Positions 4,398-7,931 of a DNA stretch of 7,931 bases are shown piece after piece. Numbering within the stretch: the stretch's first letter is position 1; the number at the start of each line of letters is the position of its first letter. The stretch lies in the NCBI GenBank assembly GCA_020201365.1, contig JAIVGV010000347.1:1-7931 (forward strand). The letters run 5' to 3'. The position numbers and the translations under genes are program-made. The stretch is from Acidobacteriota bacterium (GTDB taxonomy: Bacteria; Acidobacteriota; Blastocatellia; Pyrinomonadales; Pyrinomonadaceae). The notes under the pieces were generated by a model that ran no database searches, was not told the origin of the DNA, and saw only the letters and a list, made by a program, of their open reading frames with translations.

Positions 4398-4777
4398 ATG
4401 AAGGGCGCGGGCGACGAACACGGCGGACACACCGGCGCGGGCGCGGGGCGCGCGGCTTCACGGCGACCGACGCGTGGATGCTGCTCGTCGTCGTCGTACT
4501 CTTGCGCGAGGGCTCGCTCGCCGCGCCTCGCGGGAGCTTGTGGTAGCTCGTCGGGCTCGGTCTCGTCGGAAACACCTTCTACCAACTGCTCTTCATCACC
4601 GTGCTCGCCCGCACGACCGCCGCCAACTCGGCGCCGCTCATCGCGACGACGCCCGTGCTCGTCGCGCTCGTCGGCGGCTTGCTCGGCGTCGCGGGCGTGC
4701 TGCTCACGCGCGTGCGCGCGGGAGTGGGGAAGGAGTCTTCGGATCAGATCGAGAACGAGGCTCACGTGGGCGCGTGA
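4398..4777 (+). pseudogene. EamA/DMT-family transporter remnant (frameshift, internal stop, internal deletions)
   Basis: The frame from 4454 reads GFTATDAWMLLVVV, then directly LLREGSLAAPRGSLW, a TAG stop at 4544-4546, then LVGLGLVGNTFYQLLFITVLARTTAANSAPLIATTPVLVALVGGLLG, then AGVLLTR and a hydrophilic tail ending at TGA 4775-4777. LARTTAANSAPLIATTPVLVAL is a hallmark of the first EamA repeat of drug/metabolite transporters, inner-membrane proteins of about 300 residues with ten helices. Lesions seen: a likely reading-frame change near 4440-4454 relative to the plausible ATG 4398; loss of the WG-x-N-F...LR segment between helix 1 and REGSL (about 40 residues by recall); the TAG stop; and loss of most of the second repeat between GGLLG and AGVLLTR. 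The gene is clearly dead, although the remaining frame is otherwise intact, so decay may be recent. It has no visible role with its neighbours. Confidence 0.8.
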
Positions 4778-4849
4778 CGTGCGCGGAGGGCGGAAGGAGA
4801 TCGCGGGTCGCCGTCGCAAGATCGAGAAACGCCGGAGACACCCGAGGCT

Positions 4850-6046
4850 TCACGCGGCGGCGTGCTGGCGTCGCAGCGCCTCGATGCGCGGGGCGCGGCT
4901 CTTGGGCGTGTCGAGGCTGAAGGAGCGCGCGTCGCCGAGCTGATCGCGGACGAACGCCTCGGTGCGCGCGACCGCGGCGTGGAGCTGTTTGTCCTTCGGC
5001 GCGAAGGACGACCAGGCGATTGACTGCGACTCCGCGTCGAACTCCCAGAGACCGACGAGCCGCCCGCGATCGAGGATCGCGTGGCTCGGCAGGTCGGTGA
5101 GCCCGCCGCCCGGCTGCCCCGCGAGCGAGCCGATGATCTGTCGTTTGAGATCGCCGCCGTCGAGTAGCGAGCGCGCGTCGCGCCGGTGCGCGTGGATCGA
5201 GTCGAGGCTTGAGACGAGCGTGTACTGCGGCTTCTTCGGCGGCTTGAACTTCGCGAACGCCTCGCGATCATCTTCGAACATCAGCCGCGCGTCGCCCGCT
5301 TCGACAGGCACGAGGTTCAGAGGCTCGACCGACGCGCGCGCAGCCTTGCCGGTGAGTCCGGCGAACCACTGAAACTCGCCGAGCGTGGCGGGCGCGACCC
5401 AGCGGAAGTATCTCCGCGCGAGTTCGGTGAAAGCCTCTTCCGCCGAGAGCCTGAATTTCGCGAGCGGGTTCGGGCGCCACGCCGCGTAAGCGTAGCGCTG
5501 CTGATCGAGTCGCCCGCCGACGGCGACGCGGCGGATGTCGCCCGCGGCTTGGAGTCGCCCGAGCGCGATGGGGAGCGTCGTCGTCAAGCCTTTCTTTTTG
5601 CCCTCCTCGCCGAGGCTGCGCGAGGCGTCGCCCGTCGCCTGCCTGATCTCTTCGGGCGTGAGCGGCTTCTTCGCGAGCGACCTCATCGCCGCGTCGCAAA
5701 GTTTCTCGATCTCATTCTCGGTGACGCCGAGCTTCGCCGCGACCTTCATCTCGCCGTCGCCGAACTGACGACCGACCGCGAGCGCGAGCGCGAACTCCGA
5801 CGCGGGCACGACGTAGGTGCAGCCGCGCGCGGCGGGCAGCTCGTGGATGGAGAGCGAGGCGACCGCCTGATCGGTCTGTGCGCGGCTCGTGCCCGCGCGC
5901 GAGAAGAGCGTGAGGTAGGGACCCACGCCGCCGACCGAGCGCGCCCAGCCGGCGCGCTCTAACACTTCCGACGGCTTGGCGCCCGCGAGCGCGCCGTCGA
6001 GCCCCTGCCTGTGCCAGCGCCACGCGCGAAGTTTCGACTCGTCCAT
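4850..6046 (-). CDS. Winged-helix DNA-binding protein of the HTH_42 (AlkZ/YcaQ-like) superfamily
   Basis: A 398-residue protein from ATG 6046-6044, with AAGGGGG 9 bases upstream; the longer in-frame start at 6091 lies at the -10/start region of the promoter and is unlikely. Family marks: N-terminal RWHRQGLDG (10-18), SVGGVGPYLTLFSRAG (37-52), LPAARGCTYVVP (70-81, at the place of the RGTLHLV motif), a middle winged-helix region, and LARRYFRWVAPATLGEFQWFAGL, the second conserved block of HTH_42 proteins. AlkZ and YcaQ members are DNA glycosylases for interstrand crosslinks using a QxQ or QxD motif shortly after the RxQGL block. No Gln occurs here between residues 15 and 56, so that activity is not supported. 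DNA binding or damage-related function is an inference, encouraged only by its divergent neighbour recN. There is no membrane segment or signal peptide. Confidence 0.78.
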   Translation of the reverse strand: MDESKLRAWRWHRQGLDGALAGAKPSEVLERAGWARSVGGVGPYLTLFSRAGTSRAQTDQAVASLSIHELPAARGCTYVVPASEFALALAVGRQFGDGEMKVAAKLGVTENEIEKLCDAAMRSLAKKPLTPEEIRQATGDASRSLGEEGKKKGLTTTLPIALGRLQAAGDIRRVAVGGRLDQQRYAYAAWRPNPLAKFRLSAEEAFTELARRYFRWVAPATLGEFQWFAGLTGKAARASVEPLNLVPVEAGDARLMFEDDREAFAKFKPPKKPQYTLVSSLDSIHAHRRDARSLLDGGDLKRQIIGSLAGQPGGGLTDLPSHAILDRGRLVGLWEFDAESQSIAWSSFAPKDKQLHAAVARTEAFVRDQLGDARSFSLDTPKSRAPRIEALRRQHAAA

Positions 6047-6082
6047 CAACGCACGCCCCCTTCGTGAGAGAGTTGAGCGCGC

Positions 6083-6110
6083 ATCATACACGCGCCGCGC
6101 ACGGTTGCAA
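6083..6110 (-). promoter_or_regulatory. Sigma70-type promoter of the winged-helix gene
   Basis: On the minus strand TTGCAA (6110-6105) and TATGAT (6088-6083) are separated by 16 bp; each differs from consensus by one or two bases. Transcription would begin near 6076, giving a leader of about 30 bases that contains the AAGGGGG ribosome site. Confidence 0.6.
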
Positions 6111-6153
6111 ACGAAAATCGCGCGCCGGCTACCGAAGCGCTCGCACGATTGAG

Positions 6154-6159
6154 TAGAAT
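6154..6159 (+). promoter_or_regulatory. Possible -10 element for recN
   Basis: TAGAAT matches TATAAT at five of six positions and lies 47 bases before the recN start. The -35 position (around 6131-6136, ACCGAA) is poor, so this promoter would be weak or activator-dependent. I see no CTGT-N8-ACAG or GAAC-N4-GTTC LexA-type box in 6047-6206. Confidence 0.3.
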
Positions 6160-6206
6160 GTCGGGGAAGGAATTTTCATTCGCGGACTAAAACTTTCGGC
6201 GAAACG

Positions 6207-7928
6207 ATGCTCGCGCTTCTGAACATCACGAATTTCGCGCTCATCAGCGGCTTGCGCGTCGAGTTCGAGCGAGGGCTCAACCTGCTGACGGGCGAGACCG
6301 GATCGGGCAAGTCCATCATCGTTGACGCGCTCGGCGTTTTGATCGGCGGTCGCTTCTCGACCGATCTCATACGCACCGGCGAGGAGCACTCGTCGGTCGA
6401 AGCGCTCTTCCAGATCGGCGCACACGCGCAGGTCGCCGCCCTGCTCGAAGCCGCCGGGCTCGACGCGAACAGTGGTGCGGACGAAGGGCTCGAACTCGTC
6501 GTGCGCCGCGAGCTGTCGTCAACGGGGCGCGGCAGGGTCTTCGTCAACAACCGTCTGAGCACGCTCGCGCTGCTGCGCGAACTGCGTCCTTACCTCGTTG
6601 ACATACACGGTCAGGGCGATCAGCAGACGCTCTTCGACGCGGAGACCCACCTCGAACTGCTCGACGCCTTCGCCGGGCTCGCCGCGCGCAGGCAGGAAGT
6701 CGCCGCGCGCTTCCGCGGCTGGTCTAGTTTGCGAAGGGAGTTGGACGAGCTGCGGCGGGACGAGTCGGAGAAGTTGAATCTGATTGACGGTCTGCGCTTT
6801 CAAGTCGGCGAGCTAGAGGGTGCGCGGCTCGCTCTCGGTGAGGACGAGCGGCTCGAAGAGGAGCGCCGCCGCCTCAACAACCTCGAACGAATCTCGGCGC
6901 TCTGCGCCGACGCTTACGACCGCACCTACGAAGAGCAGGATTCGACGGTCGCGCGCCTGAGCCAACTCGAACGGCAGATCGAAGAGCTGGCGGGCTACGA
7001 GTCGAGCTACCGCGGCTACGCGGAAGGGCTCGCGTCGGCGCGCGCGCTGCTGGAAGATTTCGCGACGACGGTGCGCGGCTTCTCCGAGTCGCTCACCTTC
7101 TCGCCCGAACGCCTCGCCGAGGTGGAGAACCGGCTCGCGGAGATCGCGCGGCTCAAGCGCAAGTACGGCGGCACGGTCGAAGCCGCGCTCGAACACCTCG
7201 CGCGCTCGCGCGAGCGCCTCGCGTCGCTCGAACACTCGGACGAGCGCGCCGCCGAGATCGAAAAAGAGTTGAAGCGCGCGCGCGATTCATACCTGGACAC
7301 GGCGCTGCGTCTGCACGCGGAGCGCGTGCGCGCGGCGAAGGAGTTCCGGCGCGGCGTCGAGAGTTCGCTCGGCGAGGTGGCGATGGAGCACGCGCGCTTC
7401 GAGGTGCGCGTCGAAGCGCCGGGTGAGGGCGAGCCGCGCGGCGATCAGTCGGGTGTTGATGCGGCGCGCGCGTTCACGGCTTCGGGAGTTGATCGCGTCG
7501 AGTTCTTCTTCTCGGCGAACGAAGGCGAGCCCGCGCGCCCGCTCTCGAAGGTCGCTTCGGGCGGCGAGGCGTCGCGCCTCATGCTCGTGCTGAAGACCAT
7601 CGCGAGCCCCGCGCGCTTCCCCAGAACTATCGTCTTCGACGAGGTTGACGCAGGGATCGGCGGGCGCGTCTCCGAGGCGGTCGGTCTGAAACTAAAAGCG
7701 CTCGCGCGCACGAACCAAGTGCTGTGCGTCACGCATCAGGCGCAGATCGCGCGCTTCGCCGACGCGCACCTGCGCGTCACCAAATCGTCAGCGCGCGGTC
7801 GCACGCAGGTCGGGGTTGAGAAACTCGACAGAGCGCGCCGCGTCGAAGAGCTGGCGCGGATGCTCACCGGCGCGGAGATCACCGACGCCGCCCGACGCCA
7901 CGCACGAGAGATGCTCAAGTCCGCCTGA
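6207..7928 (+). CDS. recN: DNA repair protein RecN (SMC-like ATPase)
   Basis: Complete, 573 residues, close to the ~550 of E. coli RecN. RecN is a cytoplasmic SMC-type ATPase acting early in recombinational repair of double-strand breaks. Seen in order: N-terminal MLALLNITNFALI; Walker A GETGSGKS (29-36); RRELSSTGRGRVFVNN; the HGQGDQQTLFD segment typical of RecN; a long central charged region (~155-390, rich in Glu, Arg and Leu) forming the antiparallel coiled coil; ABC signature KVASGGEASRLML (448-460); Walker B TIVFDEVDAGIGG (474-486); and the H-loop VTHQAQIA with His510. The coiled coil is short, as usual for RecN. ATG 6207 is chosen because it gives the standard N-terminus; no strong Shine-Dalgarno precedes it. 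It is divergent from the winged-helix gene, and the window ends three bases after its stop. Confidence 0.97.
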   Translation: MLALLNITNFALISGLRVEFERGLNLLTGETGSGKSIIVDALGVLIGGRFSTDLIRTGEEHSSVEALFQIGAHAQVAALLEAAGLDANSGADEGLELVVRRELSSTGRGRVFVNNRLSTLALLRELRPYLVDIHGQGDQQTLFDAETHLELLDAFAGLAARRQEVAARFRGWSSLRRELDELRRDESEKLNLIDGLRFQVGELEGARLALGEDERLEEERRRLNNLERISALCADAYDRTYEEQDSTVARLSQLERQIEELAGYESSYRGYAEGLASARALLEDFATTVRGFSESLTFSPERLAEVENRLAEIARLKRKYGGTVEAALEHLARSRERLASLEHSDERAAEIEKELKRARDSYLDTALRLHAERVRAAKEFRRGVESSLGEVAMEHARFEVRVEAPGEGEPRGDQSGVDAARAFTASGVDRVEFFFSANEGEPARPLSKVASGGEASRLMLVLKTIASPARFPRTIVFDEVDAGIGGRVSEAVGLKLKALARTNQVLCVTHQAQIARFADAHLRVTKSSARGRTQVGVEKLDRARRVEELARMLTGAEITDAARRHAREMLKSA

Positions 7929-7931
7929 GAG

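Noticed and set aside
4395..4943. 182-codon plus-strand open frame rich in Ser, Arg and Cys
   Set aside because: Low-complexity shadow frame crossing the EamA remnant and running into the antisense end of the winged-helix gene; typical of GC-rich DNA.
6047..6206. SOS (LexA) box upstream of recN
   Set aside because: Neither the CTGT-N8-ACAG nor the GAAC-N4-GTTC type is present; the short CGA-AAA-TCG palindrome at 6112-6120 is too small to call.

Overview
The window is high-GC chromosomal DNA with codon usage strongly biased to G/C in the third position. It carries regulators, a DNA-repair gene and the remains of a transporter. Protein style (short orphan receivers, paired Crp/Fnr-type regulators without a cAMP signature, a winged-helix protein of the HTH_42 group, RecN with an HGQGDQQ segment) suggests a soil-type Acidobacteriota, perhaps Blastocatellia. 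That placement is an inference from recall and was not computed. I see no insertion sequence, CRISPR array, rRNA or credible tRNA.

Layout. (1) 1-229: C-terminal HTH of a LuxR/NarL-type regulator. (2) 260-357: a degenerate inverted-repeat (MITE-like) element. (3) 425-1273: a palindromic operator, then a Crp/Fnr-type regulator (here Crp1). (4) 1330-1602, minus strand: an orphan 90-residue helical protein, convergent with Crp1, with the same kind of operator at its start. (5) 1603-2245: a long non-coding stretch with several hairpins, a third copy of the operator and a terminator-like hairpin. (6) 2246-4280: four co-directional genes: a canonical stand-alone receiver, a small PAS protein resembling photoactive yellow protein (PYP) but without its chromophore cysteine, a second Crp/Fnr-type regulator (Crp2), and a receiver that has lost its phosphoacceptor Asp. 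(7) 4398-4777: a decayed EamA/DMT-family transporter. (8) 4850-6046, minus strand: a winged-helix HTH_42 protein. (9) 6207-7928: complete recN, divergent from it.

How the parts may work together. The most interesting material is the regulatory block 425-4280. Three 16-bp palindromes of the form TGTCR-N6-NGACA lie before Crp1, before the orphan gene and upstream of the four-gene signalling cluster. They have the geometry of a CRP-family site (TGTGA-N6-TCACA) but C in place of G at the fourth position. Crp1 keeps the recognition-helix Arg of E. coli CRP and lacks the Glu and Arg that read that G. A coherent inference is that Crp1 (or a relative) autoregulates and controls both neighbours. The signalling cluster pairs a phosphorylatable receiver with a non-phosphorylatable one around a PYP-like sensor without the cysteine and a second Crp-type regulator. 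It may be an uncharacterised sensory circuit whose input is not visible from the sequence.
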